Shown: piece by piece, positions 53,204 through 62,124 of the stretch | Position numbering within the stretch: position 1 is the stretch's first letter | How the letters are laid out: each line of letters starts with the position of its first letter | Assembly (NCBI GenBank): GCA_964557575.1 | Contig: CAZLBC010000022.1 | Span: 1-62,124 of the forward strand | Direction of reading: 5' to 3' | Origin: CAZLBC01 sp964557575 | GTDB lineage: Bacteria; Planctomycetota; Phycisphaerae; SM23-33 | DNA length: 62,124 nt | The notes under the pieces: model-generated | The model's database searches: none | What the model saw: the letters and a program-made list of their open reading frames with translations, nothing else | What the model was told of the DNA's origin: nothing | Translations under genes and position numbers: made by a program

Positions 53204-56113
53204 ATGAGACATTTCCCGCTCCCGGTCATCGTTTCCCTGATCCTGTCGGCCGCCGTTCCCGCCGTTCCCGGGGAGACCGTCATCGCCGACTTCGAGGGCG
53301 ACGACTACGGGGCCTGGACGGCAACCGGGAAGGCGTTCGGACCCGGGCCCGCCCGGGGGACCCTGGCGGGCCAGAACACGGTTTCCGGCTTCAAGGGCCG
53401 CGGCCTGGTGAACACGTTCTACAAGGGCGACCGGACCCGCGGGACGCTGACCTCCCCCCCGTTCACCATCCAGCGGCGGTACATCAGCTTCCTCGTGGGG
53501 GGCGGAGGACACGGCAACCAAACCGTCGTCCAGCTCCTGGCGGGAAACAAGGTCGTCCGCGCGGCCCGCGGCAGGAACCGCGAGCAGCTTGAGTGGGCCA
53601 CGTGGGACGTCGTGAAGCTGAAGGGCAGGACGACGCGTATCAGGATCGTGGACGATCACACCGGCGGGTGGGGGCATATCAACGTCGACCACATCATCCA
53701 GTCCGACCGGCCGCGGGGGAAGACCTGGAGCCCCCCCGTCAACCTCACCGGACGACTGAAGGATCTGCCGTTCGACGAGATCGTCTTCGCGGCCCGGCAG
53801 GACGGCAAGGACGGCCACTGGTACGCCAATTTCAGCTACTGGTCCTCGCACCCGAAGAAGAAACTCTACGGCGACGGCGGAAAGCTCTGCCGGCTGAACA
53901 TCAGGACCGGGAAGGTGCGGGTGATCCTCGACGACCCGGCGGGCGGCGTCCGCGACCCGCAACTGCACTATGACGGCAAGAAGATCCTCTTTTCGTACCG
54001 CCGGGGCGGACAGCCCTTCTACCACCTCTGCGAGATCAACAGCGACGGCACCGGCCTCCGGCAACTGACCGACGGGCCCTTCGACGACATCGAACCGGCC
54101 TACCTCCCGGACGGCGGGATCGTCTTCTGCTCCAGCCGCTGCAACCGCATGGTCAACTGCTGGCACGTGCGGGTGGCCGTCATCTACCGGTGCGACGCCG
54201 ACGGCGGCACCATCCGGGCCCTCTCGACGAACATCGAGCAGGACAACACGCCGTGGGTGCTCCCCGACGGGCGGATACTGTACCAGCGGTGGGAATACAT
54301 CGACCGCAGCCAGGTCAGGTTTCACCACCTGTGGACCATGAACCCCGACGGCACGGGGCAGATGGTCTTCTTCGGGAACATGCATCCGGGGACGGTGATG
54401 ATCGACGCGAAGCCCATACCGGGAACCGAAAAGGTGGTCGCCTCCTTCTCCCCGGGCCACGGCAAGCGTGAACACGAGGGCGTCATCACCGTCGTCGATC
54501 CCCGCAACGGTCCCGACGACCGCCGCATGGCAAAGGCGATCACCCCGGGGAAGCTCTACCGCGATCCCTACCCGCTCGCCGAGGACCTCTTTCTCGCCGC
54601 CACCGGCACCCGCATCGTCCTGGTCGACGGCCGGGGCGGCACGATGGACCTGTACACGCTGCCGGGTGAGTGGAGCGGGAAGGGCCTGCGGGTCCAGGAG
54701 CCCCGCCCGCTGCGGGGCCGCCGGCGGGAACGGGTCATCTCGCCGCAGATCGACACCGGCGCGGAGACCGCCGACGTCGTCCTGATCGACGTCAACATCG
54801 GGCGGAACATGAAGGGCGTCGCGCGCGGGGACATCAAAAAACTGCTCATCCTGGAGGCCCTGCCCAAGCCGGTCAACTTCACCGGCGGGTGGGAGCCGAT
54901 CACGCTCGGCGGCAGCTTCACGCTGGAGCGGATACTGGGGACCGTGCCCGTCGAGGAGGACGGGTCGGCGCACATGAAACTGCCGGCCATGCGGAGCCTG
55001 TTTTTCGTCGCCCTGGACGCCAACGATCTTGCGGTCAAGCGCATGCAGAGTTTCCTGACGGTCCAGCCCGGCGAGAAGCTCAGTTGCGTCGGCTGCCACG
55101 AGAACCGGGGCGAGACCCCGCAACTGACCCGGCTGCCGAAGGCGATGGGCCGCCCGGCAAGCCGGATCGAGCCGATCGGGGGGCTGCCGTACATCATCGA
55201 TTTTCCCCGGGACATCCAGCCGATCCTGGACCGCCACTGCGTCGGCTGCCACGACTACGACGGGACCGACCGGGGCGGCCCCCGCAGCGGCGGCGTGATC
55301 CTCAGCGGCGATCGCGGCGGGGTCTACTCCCACAGCTACTTCAGCCTGACGGTGGCGGGACAGATCGCCGACGGCCGGAACGGCAACGGCAACCGGGCCC
55401 CGCGGACGCTCGGTTCGTCGGCGAGCCGGATCATGGACAAGATCGACGGCGCGCATCACGAGGTGACGGTATCGGCGCGGGAGCGGAAGCTGGTATGGGC
55501 GTGGATCGAGACCGCCGCGTGCTACCCGGGAACCTACGCGGCACTCGGCTCGGGGATGGTCGGGGCCACCGACCGCAGCGGGGACCGGTCGTACCGGAAG
55601 GCCTGGGGCGCCCGCACCGACCGCGCCCTGAAGCGGTGCGCGAAGTGCCACGAGGGCCGGAAGGCCATCCCCCCCGCCCCCGACAAGTACACCTTCGGTT
55701 TCGGCGGCGGGCACGTGCGGCCCGGCGATCCCCGCTACCGCTTCGATCCCAACATCCTCATGAATCTCACCCGCCCGGTAAAATCACTGATGCTCCTGGT
55801 CCCCCTCGCCGCGTCGCGCGGCGGGTACGCGACGGGCGAACAGAAGGGCGCGAAGAAGAAGGGGCACCCGATCGTCTTCAAGGACACGGCGGACCCGGAC
55901 TACCGGTGCCTGCTGGACGCCATCGGCACGACCGGGGCCTATCTCGACGAGATCAAGCGGTTCGACATGCCCGGCTTCCGGCCCAACGAGCACTACCTCC
56001 GCGAGATGAAGCGGTACGGCATCCTGCCGGCGGACCCGGGGCCCGGCGATCCCGTCGATTGCTACGACGCCGACCGGCGCTACTGGGAGTCGTTCCACCA
56101 CCGGGCGGAATAG
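53204..56113 (+). CDS. HzsA-related secreted multi-heme protein with lectin-like N-terminus
   Basis: The 969-residue product has a signal peptide, a concanavalin-like domain (about 20-170, IADFEGDDYGAWTATGKAFG), and a propeller with Trp/Asp repeats (LHYDGKKILFSYRRGGQPFY, DDIEPAYLPDGGIVFCSSRC, HLWTMNPDGTGQMVFFGN). Three CxxCH c-type heme motifs follow at C628, C679 and C812 (CVGCH, CVGCH, CAKCH). This is the arrangement of HzsA-related proteins of planctomycetes. They are relatives of the anammox hydrazine synthase alpha subunit but with no beta/gamma partner here, so hydrazine synthesis is unlikely. Heme loading in the periplasm is expected. Confidence 0.88.
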   Translation: MRHFPLPVIVSLILSAAVPAVPGETVIADFEGDDYGAWTATGKAFGPGPARGTLAGQNTVSGFKGRGLVNTFYKGDRTRGTLTSPPFTIQRRYISFLVGGGGHGNQTVVQLLAGNKVVRAARGRNREQLEWATWDVVKLKGRTTRIRIVDDHTGGWGHINVDHIIQSDRPRGKTWSPPVNLTGRLKDLPFDEIVFAARQDGKDGHWYANFSYWSSHPKKKLYGDGGKLCRLNIRTGKVRVILDDPAGGVRDPQLHYDGKKILFSYRRGGQPFYHLCEINSDGTGLRQLTDGPFDDIEPAYLPDGGIVFCSSRCNRMVNCWHVRVAVIYRCDADGGTIRALSTNIEQDNTPWVLPDGRILYQRWEYIDRSQVRFHHLWTMNPDGTGQMVFFGNMHPGTVMIDAKPIPGTEKVVASFSPGHGKREHEGVITVVDPRNGPDDRRMAKAITPGKLYRDPYPLAEDLFLAATGTRIVLVDGRGGTMDLYTLPGEWSGKGLRVQEPRPLRGRRRERVISPQIDTGAETADVVLIDVNIGRNMKGVARGDIKKLLILEALPKPVNFTGGWEPITLGGSFTLERILGTVPVEEDGSAHMKLPAMRSLFFVALDANDLAVKRMQSFLTVQPGEKLSCVGCHENRGETPQLTRLPKAMGRPASRIEPIGGLPYIIDFPRDIQPILDRHCVGCHDYDGTDRGGPRSGGVILSGDRGGVYSHSYFSLTVAGQIADGRNGNGNRAPRTLGSSASRIMDKIDGAHHEVTVSARERKLVWAWIETAACYPGTYAALGSGMVGATDRSGDRSYRKAWGARTDRALKRCAKCHEGRKAIPPAPDKYTFGFGGGHVRPGDPRYRFDPNILMNLTRPVKSLMLLVPLAASRGGYATGEQKGAKKKGHPIVFKDTADPDYRCLLDAIGTTGAYLDEIKRFDMPGFRPNEHYLREMKRYGILPADPGPGDPVDCYDADRRYWESFHHRAE

Positions 56114-56156
56114 CGGGGGACGGTCGCCTGTTACGACCGCGGAAAGGAATAATGCC

Positions 56157-58253
56157 ATGGACATGCTGCGCAGCGCAGCCTGTTGCGCGACCCTGTCGGC
56201 GGCCGCACTCTCCGCCGCGACCGGCGCACCGCGCGTCCTCTTCGACTTCGAATCCGGGCCCGACCCCGCCGCGATCGCCGGGCGGGACGTGACGGTCGGC
56301 CGCGTCGCCGCGGGAGACGGGAAGGCCCTGCAACTCGAGACCGGCACCGCGCACGACTGGCCGGGCATCGACCTGCCCGCCCCGCGGGGCGGGTGGGACC
56401 TGTCGCGGCAGGACCACGTCGCGATGGACGTCGTCAACCGCGGAAAAAACAAGCTTACCGTCTGCCTCCGCGTCGACAACCCCGGCGCGAACGGCACACG
56501 CAACTGCAACACCGGCACCCTCGTGCTGACACCGGGTAACAAGGGCGAGCTGACGGTGCCGTTCGCCCGGAAACCGCCCGGCTACCGCGACGTGAAGATC
56601 ATCGGGATGCGGGCCGGTCCCCCCCGCGCCCCGCGGGGGGCGCTGATCGACCCGGCGAACGTCGTCAACCTCGTTGTCTTCGTGCCGCGTCCGAAGGCCG
56701 GCCACCGCTTCCTGATCGACACCATCCGCGCGGGCGGCACCTTCACGCCCCCGCCGAAGCACGAAGCCGCCGCTGAGTTCTTTCCCTTCATCGACGAACT
56801 CGGCCAGTACATCCACAAGGACTGGCCGGGCAAGACCCGCTCGGTCGAGCAGCTCAGGACCGCGATAGAGACCGAGGCGAAGGACCGCGCCGCCCACCCC
56901 GGGCCCGAAGACCGGAACCGGTACGGCGGCTGGACCGCGGGCCCGAAGCTGGAGGCGACCGGCTTCTTTCGCGTCGAAAAGCACCGGGGAAAATGGTGGC
57001 TCGTGGACCCCGAGGGACGGCTGTTCTGGTCGCACGGCATCGACTGCGTCCGGCCGGGCAACGCCACGCCGATCACCGACCGGCGGCACTACTTCCGCGA
57101 CCTGCCCGCAAAGGATTCGCCCCTCGGGCAATTCTACGGCCGGGGCTCCTGGGCGCCGCACGGCTACTACCGGGACCACAGCCCCTACGAGACGTACGAC
57201 TTCTCCCGCGCCAACTTCCTCCGCAAGTACGGAAAGGACTGGCGGGAACAATTCAGCGCGATCACGCACAAGCGCCTCAGGAGTTGGGGGCTGAACACGA
57301 TCGCCAACTGGTCGGACGCCGCAATCTACCTGCAGCGAAAGACTCCCTACGTCGGGACGATCCACTTCGGCGGCAGGAAGCTCGCGGGATCCAAGGGCTA
57401 CTGGGGCAAGTTCCGCGACGTCTTCGACACGGGCTTTCGCGCCGCGCTCGCAAAACGCCTCGCGAAGGAAAAGGATCGGACGGCCGGGGATCCCTGGTGC
57501 ATCGGCTACTTCATCGACAACGAGCTGGGCTGGGGCAACGAGACGTCCCTCGCCGTGGCGACCCTTCAGAGTCCGCCCGACCAGCCGGCAAAAAAGGTCT
57601 TCGTCGACGACCTGGAGAAACGGTACGGCGCGATCGACACGCTCAACGCGGCGTGGGGCACGACGCATGCCTCATGGGACGCCCTGCTCGAGAGCCGGAC
57701 ACCCCCTGATAAGAACAAGGCCGCCGCGGATCTGAAGGCCTTCTATACGAAGACGGCGGAGACGTATTTCCGAACCATCAGGCAGGAACTGAAGAAGGTC
57801 GCGCCCGACCAGCTCTACCTGGGCTGCCGCTTCGCGTGGGTCAACGACCGGGCGGCCCTGGCCGCGACGAAGTACTGCGACGTCGTCGGCTACAACCGCT
57901 ACCGCAAGAGCGTGGCGGACCTGAAGCTGCCCGGCGGCGCGGACAAGCCGATCATCATCGGCGAGTTCCACTTCGGGGCGTTGGACCGCGGGATGTTCCA
58001 CACCGGCCTGGTCAAGGCCCGCGACCAGGACCACCGCGCGGCGCTGTACGAATCCTACGTCCGCGGGGCCCTGAAGAATCCGCAGATCGTCGGCACGCAC
58101 TGGTTCCAGCACAAGGACCAGGCCACGACCGGCCGCGGCGACGGGGAGAACTACCAGATCGGCTTCATCGATATCTGCGACCGCCCCTACCCGGAGATCG
58201 TCGCCGCCGCCCGCCGCGTCGGCGCGGCGCTGTACGCGTATCGGATGGAGTAG
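56157..58253 (+). CDS. GH50-type beta-agarase
   Basis: A signal peptide precedes a carbohydrate-binding-like beta domain (about 25-200, VLFDFESGPDPAAI). The GH50 barrel starts near residue 270 (WLVDPEGRLFWSHGIDC). Its catalytic glutamates lie at E456 (GYFIDNELGWG) and E603 (IIGEFHFGALDRGMFHTGL), and the end keeps HWFQHKDQATTGRGDGENYQ. GH50 exo-beta-agarases release neoagarobiose-type products. It follows the HzsA-related gene by 43 bases, same strand, so it may be co-transcribed. No other agarase or alpha-neoagarobiose hydrolase is in the window. Confidence 0.92.
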   Translation: MDMLRSAACCATLSAAALSAATGAPRVLFDFESGPDPAAIAGRDVTVGRVAAGDGKALQLETGTAHDWPGIDLPAPRGGWDLSRQDHVAMDVVNRGKNKLTVCLRVDNPGANGTRNCNTGTLVLTPGNKGELTVPFARKPPGYRDVKIIGMRAGPPRAPRGALIDPANVVNLVVFVPRPKAGHRFLIDTIRAGGTFTPPPKHEAAAEFFPFIDELGQYIHKDWPGKTRSVEQLRTAIETEAKDRAAHPGPEDRNRYGGWTAGPKLEATGFFRVEKHRGKWWLVDPEGRLFWSHGIDCVRPGNATPITDRRHYFRDLPAKDSPLGQFYGRGSWAPHGYYRDHSPYETYDFSRANFLRKYGKDWREQFSAITHKRLRSWGLNTIANWSDAAIYLQRKTPYVGTIHFGGRKLAGSKGYWGKFRDVFDTGFRAALAKRLAKEKDRTAGDPWCIGYFIDNELGWGNETSLAVATLQSPPDQPAKKVFVDDLEKRYGAIDTLNAAWGTTHASWDALLESRTPPDKNKAAADLKAFYTKTAETYFRTIRQELKKVAPDQLYLGCRFAWVNDRAALAATKYCDVVGYNRYRKSVADLKLPGGADKPIIIGEFHFGALDRGMFHTGLVKARDQDHRAALYESYVRGALKNPQIVGTHWFQHKDQATTGRGDGENYQIGFIDICDRPYPEIVAAARRVGAALYAYRME

Positions 58254-58278
58254 GGACGCCGGCGGATACGCCGGTAAG

Positions 58279-58983
58279 CTAACCGAGCAGGCTCAGTTCC
58301 AGCTCCGTCTTTACCTTCTCCCAATCGGGAAGTCTTGATTCCAGCAGTGCGTAAAAGGTACGGGTGTGTCTTTTGTGAATAATATGGCAGAGTTCATGAA
58401 TGATGACGTAATCGATGTGACGCTTGGATGCCCTGATCAACTCGCGGTTCAGGACGATCCTGTGCGTTTTTTGAACATAGCTGCCCCAACGCTTGTTCAT
58501 TTTCCTGATCGATAATTTCGGCGTATTCTTTACAGCGAACAGCTTGCAACACTCTGAAAGACGTTCGGTGAATATCTTCCTCGTCTTTTTCGAATACCAC
58601 CTGTTGACCAGTTGCCTGGAATGATCACGATCCCCGGGTGAATTGGAATACACCGTCAATGTGCCGTGTTGCATGGATACATGCTCATTCCGGCGGTCTT
58701 TTCGAATCAGTAATTTATACGACCGGCCGAGATAGCGGAAAGACTCACCACTCACATAACTTTTATCCGCTCGGTTTTTGAACTGGGCGAAGTAGCGCTG
58801 TTGTTTCAGGACCCAGCGGAATTTCCTTTTTAGAAATTCGTATATTCGATCATCCGTGGCTTCGAGAGGTGCCTTGACCATCACGGCACGAGTCGGAAAG
58901 ACAGTGGCGGCTATGGTCTTTCTGTTCTCGAGCATGAGGCAGTAGTCGATCGAGACATTCCTGTACACAAATTGGCGGTCCAT
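58279..58983 (-). CDS. YgjP-like zinc metallopeptidase (DUF45/SprT-like)
   Basis: The ATG at 58983 is 3 bases after the stop of hsdR. The 234-residue protein carries the HELCH zinc motif (H196, E197, H200) in VIIHELCHIIHKRHTRTFY, with the preceding MNKRWGSYVQKTHRIVLNRE typical of YgjP/DUF45. Many type I restriction loci carry this peptidase beside hsdR. It may be needed to trim or regulate the restriction complex, but this is not proven. GC is lower than the neighbouring agarase gene. Confidence 0.9.
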   Translation of the reverse strand: MDRQFVYRNVSIDYCLMLENRKTIAATVFPTRAVMVKAPLEATDDRIYEFLKRKFRWVLKQQRYFAQFKNRADKSYVSGESFRYLGRSYKLLIRKDRRNEHVSMQHGTLTVYSNSPGDRDHSRQLVNRWYSKKTRKIFTERLSECCKLFAVKNTPKLSIRKMNKRWGSYVQKTHRIVLNRELIRASKRHIDYVIIHELCHIIHKRHTRTFYALLESRLPDWEKVKTELELSLLG

Positions 58984-58986
58984 CAA

Positions 58987-61900
58987 TTACTCCCGGTCGC
59001 CCTTGTTCTGTACGGCCAAGTCCCAGAGACGAGTGATAATGCTATCTATATCCTTTGCCTCCAGGGGAATCCCGTATTCCTGCTTGACCACGTCAAAGAG
59101 ATAATCTTCGACTTCCATCCGGACCTTTCGCTCGATCTCGATATTCTTGTCCCAATCCACTATCTTGTTCCGCTCGATCAGGTCATGCATCGCCGCGACC
59201 ATTTCACAGAGTGTACCTGGAGCGACCCTATAGGTCTCGAGTTTCGAGTGCAGACTGCGGTAATAAGGGTGATATTCCTTTCGTGTTTTGATACTGTCCG
59301 GTATATCACTGTCCTCGTAGTCGTTGACCCGGCACTGATACTCCCTGGCAAGGCCCAGAAGGGCCTTGAGATCCTCCTTTTTTGCATTCGTGATATCTTC
59401 AATCAGTTTTTTGATCTTGTCGCTGAACCGCTGGTAGAATTCCGGGTCGCGATGGTAGTTTTCCTTGATGGTTTTCTCTGTCTGGGCGGCAATGGCCTCC
59501 GCCTTGGATTTGTCCGACAGCCCGCGCCTGGTATTTTCGATATACTGGTTGAACTGGGTGGAATCCGAGACCACAAGGGGTTTTGAAAGCTCCACGACCT
59601 CGTCCGACGTCACGTATTTATCCAGGATTCGACGAATCTGGTCCTCGTATTTTGAAAAATCCACCTCCTCGGCGTGCTTGATCTTCTGAATCTTTTTCAA
59701 TTCGACGAACTTCTTCAGGTCCGCCTGGTAACGGCGGAGTTTTTCCGCATCGAACTTCTGCGTAAAGTCGTAAAGCATTCGGCAAGCCGAAAACTGCTTT
59801 ATGAAATTGTTCACCAGCTCGTAGAAATGCTCCCTGGTCTCTACATCATCCTCGAGCACGCGCACGTACTCTTCCGTGTCCTGCTTGTTGACCACAGAAT
59901 TGAAAATCGAATGCAGTTCCTGGTAGATTTTCTCCAGCTCCTGAATCTTCTCGTCGGAGTTAAGCAGGGCCCTTTCTACGTCCTCCGGATCATAATTCGA
60001 GAACAGTTCCATTGCGTCGTACAGGTTCTGCGCGTTTTTTGAATAATCGATAATAAAACCGTTGACCTTGGCCTCGCGCCCCTCGTCGCCCTCGAACAGG
60101 CGGTTGACCCGCGCGATGGCCTGCAGCAGGTTGTGATCCTTAAGCTGTTTGGACAGGTAGAGAAAGGTGTTTCTCGGCGCGTCGAAACCGGTAAGGAGCT
60201 TGTCCACCACGATCAGTATCCGCACACCTTGGGGGTTTTCCTTAAACTCCCTGACCAGGCTCTTTTCGCGGTTTTCAAGTGACGAGCCGTACTTGTGCTT
60301 TTCTTCGGCCAGCCACTGGGCAACGACCTTCTTATGTTCCGGCAGTTTGTCGTCCTCTTCCCTGTCGGCCGACTCGGAGATGATCACCTCGATCGGGATA
60401 CTTTCCTGCAGCTCGAACGCCCTGACGAACATAACCGCGGCGTATTTAGACGGCGCCACGATCTGGGCCTTCAGCCCGGTATTCAGGAACTTTTTGTAAT
60501 GGTCGAGAATGTCCAGCGCGATTGTTTCTATCCTCTGGGAGGTCTCCTCGACGATCTTCGATGAGCTGAACTTTTGCTGAAGATCCTTTTTCTGCTCTTC
60601 GGTGAGGTCCTGCGTTATCTGGTCGTAGAATTTATCCAGCAATCCCTGCCGTACGCTCTGCTGAACGAAACGGGGCTGGTAGATAAGAGGCAGCACCACC
60701 CCGTCGGCCTCGGCCTCGGATATGGTGTATGTGTCGATAAACCCTCCGAACTTCTGCTCGCTGGACTTGTCATCTTTCATCAGCGGAGTGCCGGTAAAAG
60801 CGATCTGGCACGCCTTCGGCAGCATCAGGTTCAACTCGACATTGGACTTTCCTCCCTGCGTGCGATGCGCCTCGTCGATCAGGATAAAGAGATTCGGATC
60901 CTCGTCGGTAAAGTCACGATCGGCCCTGGAGGCTTCGAACTTGTGAACCAGCGAGGTTATCACCCTCTGATCCTTCTCCCTGATCAGTTTCAACAGTCCC
61001 TTTGAGCTGGTTGTGCGTATGACTTCTTTCTTGATGTTGCACGCGGCGAACGTGTCGCTGATCTGCCTGTCCAGGTCTCTTCTGTCGGTTACGACAATGA
61101 CTCGGGGATTGATGATGTCGGTATCGTCAATGAGGCTCTTAACGAGCATGACCATGGTAAGGCTCTTGCCGGTACCCTGCGTGTGCCAAATAAGCCCGCC
61201 GCGTCTTCTTCCGTGATCATCGAAGGTTTTTAGTCCGGCCATGGCCTTTTTGATGGCGAAATACTGCGGATACCGGGCAATCTTTTTTTCCCCGTTGTCG
61301 TACAGTATGAAATTCCTGGTAAGTTCCAAAAGCCTGTCGGGCCGCAGAAGGCCGTGGATTCCCCGGTCCTGATTCGTGACGGTTCGATCGGGGATTTGGG
61401 TGTAATCTGAGCGTATGAGGTCGAAGGCGATTTGTTGGACGATTTCGGGGTCGACGGATTTGTTGATAATCTCGGATACTTCCTTGTCGTATAGTTCCTG
61501 GTCCGCGTCCTTTTCCTTCCAGTATGCGTAAAACTTTCCAGGCGTCAGCATTGTGCCGTATTTCAATTCCCGGATGTTCGTCGCCACGAGTATCTGGGGG
61601 AAGAGGAAGAACTTCGGTGTCTGGTTGTGCCCCTGGTTGCGAATCATCTGGGTCACGGCTTCGTCGACCTTGATGGATTCTTTTTTATTTTCGATTACGG
61701 CGAATGGTATGCCGTTTACGAACAAAACGATGTCGGGTCTTCTGCCGTGTGCTTCGGATAGTTCGAATTCGGCGGTGACGTGGAAGCTGTTGTTTTCGGG
61801 ATGTTTGAAGTCGATGAATTTCAGTTGCGGTGATGTTTTTCTGCCGTCGATGATTTCCTGGACGGATCTGCCTGCCATGAGCAGGGTGTATATTTCTTCG

Positions 61901-62124
61901 GAGGCTTTTATGATGCCGCCGCCGACTTCGATCTGTTCTGCTTCGTATATGGCGTCCTTTATGGATTTGTCGGAGATGTTGTCGTTGTTGATTTTACGGA
62001 GGGCATTTTCAGCGATGTTGCGGAGGATGTACTGGGACGGCCCGTCGCGTTGGATTCTATCGCGCGGGATGTATGTGTAGCCGAGGTTGACCAGCTCCAG
62101 CAGGGCGGGGATCTGCGACGAGGA
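58987..62124 (-). CDS. hsdR: Type I restriction endonuclease subunit R (HsdR), N-terminus off the edge
   Basis: The open frame continues past the ATG at 61878 to the right edge: upstream residues read SQIPALLELVNLGYTYIPRD and then NALRKINNDNISDKSIKDAI, as at the start of HsdR proteins. At least 1045 residues are present. The PD-(D/E)xK nuclease site is RRPDIVLFVNGIPFAVIENKK. The SF2 translocase has Walker A HTQGTGKSLTMVML, DEAH box LFILIDEAHRTQGGK, and motif III TGTPL. It restricts unmethylated DNA with HsdS and HsdM, which should lie to the right. The gene is lower in GC than the left neighbour, consistent with a mobile defence island. Confidence 0.96.
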   Translation of the reverse strand, partial: SSSQIPALLELVNLGYTYIPRDRIQRDGPSQYILRNIAENALRKINNDNISDKSIKDAIYEAEQIEVGGGIIKASEEIYTLLMAGRSVQEIIDGRKTSPQLKFIDFKHPENNSFHVTAEFELSEAHGRRPDIVLFVNGIPFAVIENKKESIKVDEAVTQMIRNQGHNQTPKFFLFPQILVATNIRELKYGTMLTPGKFYAYWKEKDADQELYDKEVSEIINKSVDPEIVQQIAFDLIRSDYTQIPDRTVTNQDRGIHGLLRPDRLLELTRNFILYDNGEKKIARYPQYFAIKKAMAGLKTFDDHGRRRGGLIWHTQGTGKSLTMVMLVKSLIDDTDIINPRVIVVTDRRDLDRQISDTFAACNIKKEVIRTTSSKGLLKLIREKDQRVITSLVHKFEASRADRDFTDEDPNLFILIDEAHRTQGGKSNVELNLMLPKACQIAFTGTPLMKDDKSSEQKFGGFIDTYTISEAEADGVVLPLIYQPRFVQQSVRQGLLDKFYDQITQDLTEEQKKDLQQKFSSSKIVEETSQRIETIALDILDHYKKFLNTGLKAQIVAPSKYAAVMFVRAFELQESIPIEVIISESADREEDDKLPEHKKVVAQWLAEEKHKYGSSLENREKSLVREFKENPQGVRILIVVDKLLTGFDAPRNTFLYLSKQLKDHNLLQAIARVNRLFEGDEGREAKVNGFIIDYSKNAQNLYDAMELFSNYDPEDVERALLNSDEKIQELEKIYQELHSIFNSVVNKQDTEEYVRVLEDDVETREHFYELVNNFIKQFSACRMLYDFTQKFDAEKLRRYQADLKKFVELKKIQKIKHAEEVDFSKYEDQIRRILDKYVTSDEVVELSKPLVVSDSTQFNQYIENTRRGLSDKSKAEAIAAQTEKTIKENYHRDPEFYQRFSDKIKKLIEDITNAKKEDLKALLGLAREYQCRVNDYEDSDIPDSIKTRKEYHPYYRSLHSKLETYRVAPGTLCEMVAAMHDLIERNKIVDWDKNIEIERKVRMEVEDYLFDVVKQEYGIPLEAKDIDSIITRLWDLAVQNKGDRE

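Noticed and set aside
53204..56113. Hydrazine synthase, hence an anammox organism
   Set aside because: Only the alpha-related propeller/heme architecture is present; the beta and gamma subunits and any hydrazine dehydrogenase are absent.

Overview
The window is 62 kb of mostly GC-rich DNA with two 100-base N gaps, so it is a draft or metagenome-type scaffold. The gene content points to a heterotrophic bacterium of the PVC group, most likely a planctomycete-like lineage. The signs are many single secreted proteins (parallel beta-helix, DUF1080, PQQ-type propellers, an HzsA-related multi-heme protein, Tat-exported Gfo/Idh/MocA oxidoreductase, large TIM-barrel hydrolases), an SGLT-type Na+ symporter and a B12-dependent ribonucleotide reductase. 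The taxonomy is inference; no rRNA or other marker gene is present.

Layout. 1-1.2 kb: an AT-rich orphan gene. 1.2-8.1 kb: secreted beta-helix and lactonase-type proteins, a TPR/LamG protein, a DUF362 protein and the UV-damage endonuclease UvsE. 8.1-13.8 kb: a signalling block with a candidate three-way-junction RNA, a CHASE4-HAMP-GGDEF diguanylate cyclase, a sigma-70 factor, a hybrid histidine kinase, a REC-HD-GYP phosphodiesterase and a small DRR-repeat protein. 13.9-23.2 kb: a lipoprotein, a fused methyltransferase-fold/PQQ-propeller protein, a phasin-like plus UbiB/AarF pair, and a large TIM-barrel hydrolase-like protein. 23.2-31.7 kb: cold-shock protein, a cobalamin-binding radical SAM enzyme, an hxlAB (RuMP) operon whose HxlA is fused to an RraA-like domain, a candidate sRNA with two identical C-rich loops, and nrdJ behind a promoter carrying NrdR-type boxes.

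31.9-46.6 kb is a pentose and polysaccharide region: an araB-SGLT operon, a CPA2-type antiporter fused to a PTS EIIA domain, a decayed sialidase, a GH62-like arabinofuranosidase, an oxidoreductase, an FKBP isomerase, a DUF1080 protein (its end lost in the second gap) and two hydrolase-like secreted proteins. 46.6-47.4 kb is a vapBC toxin-antitoxin pair with a near-leaderless promoter. 47.5-58.3 kb holds a second methyltransferase/PQQ fusion, a two-gene operon of secreted proteins, the HzsA-related triheme protein and a GH50 beta-agarase. 58.3 kb to the right edge is a lower-GC island: a YgjP-like metallopeptidase and an HsdR that runs off the edge.

How the genes fit together. GH62 releases arabinose from arabinoxylan, the SGLT-type carrier can import it, AraB phosphorylates ribulose, and HxlA/HxlB link ribulose-5-phosphate with fructose-6-phosphate and formaldehyde. 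GH50 suggests agar as another substrate. The features best worth a second look are the twin-hairpin sRNA at 28150-28266, the three-way-junction RNA upstream of the diguanylate cyclase, the NrdR-type promoter of nrdJ, and the pair of exported methyltransferase-fold/propeller fusions.
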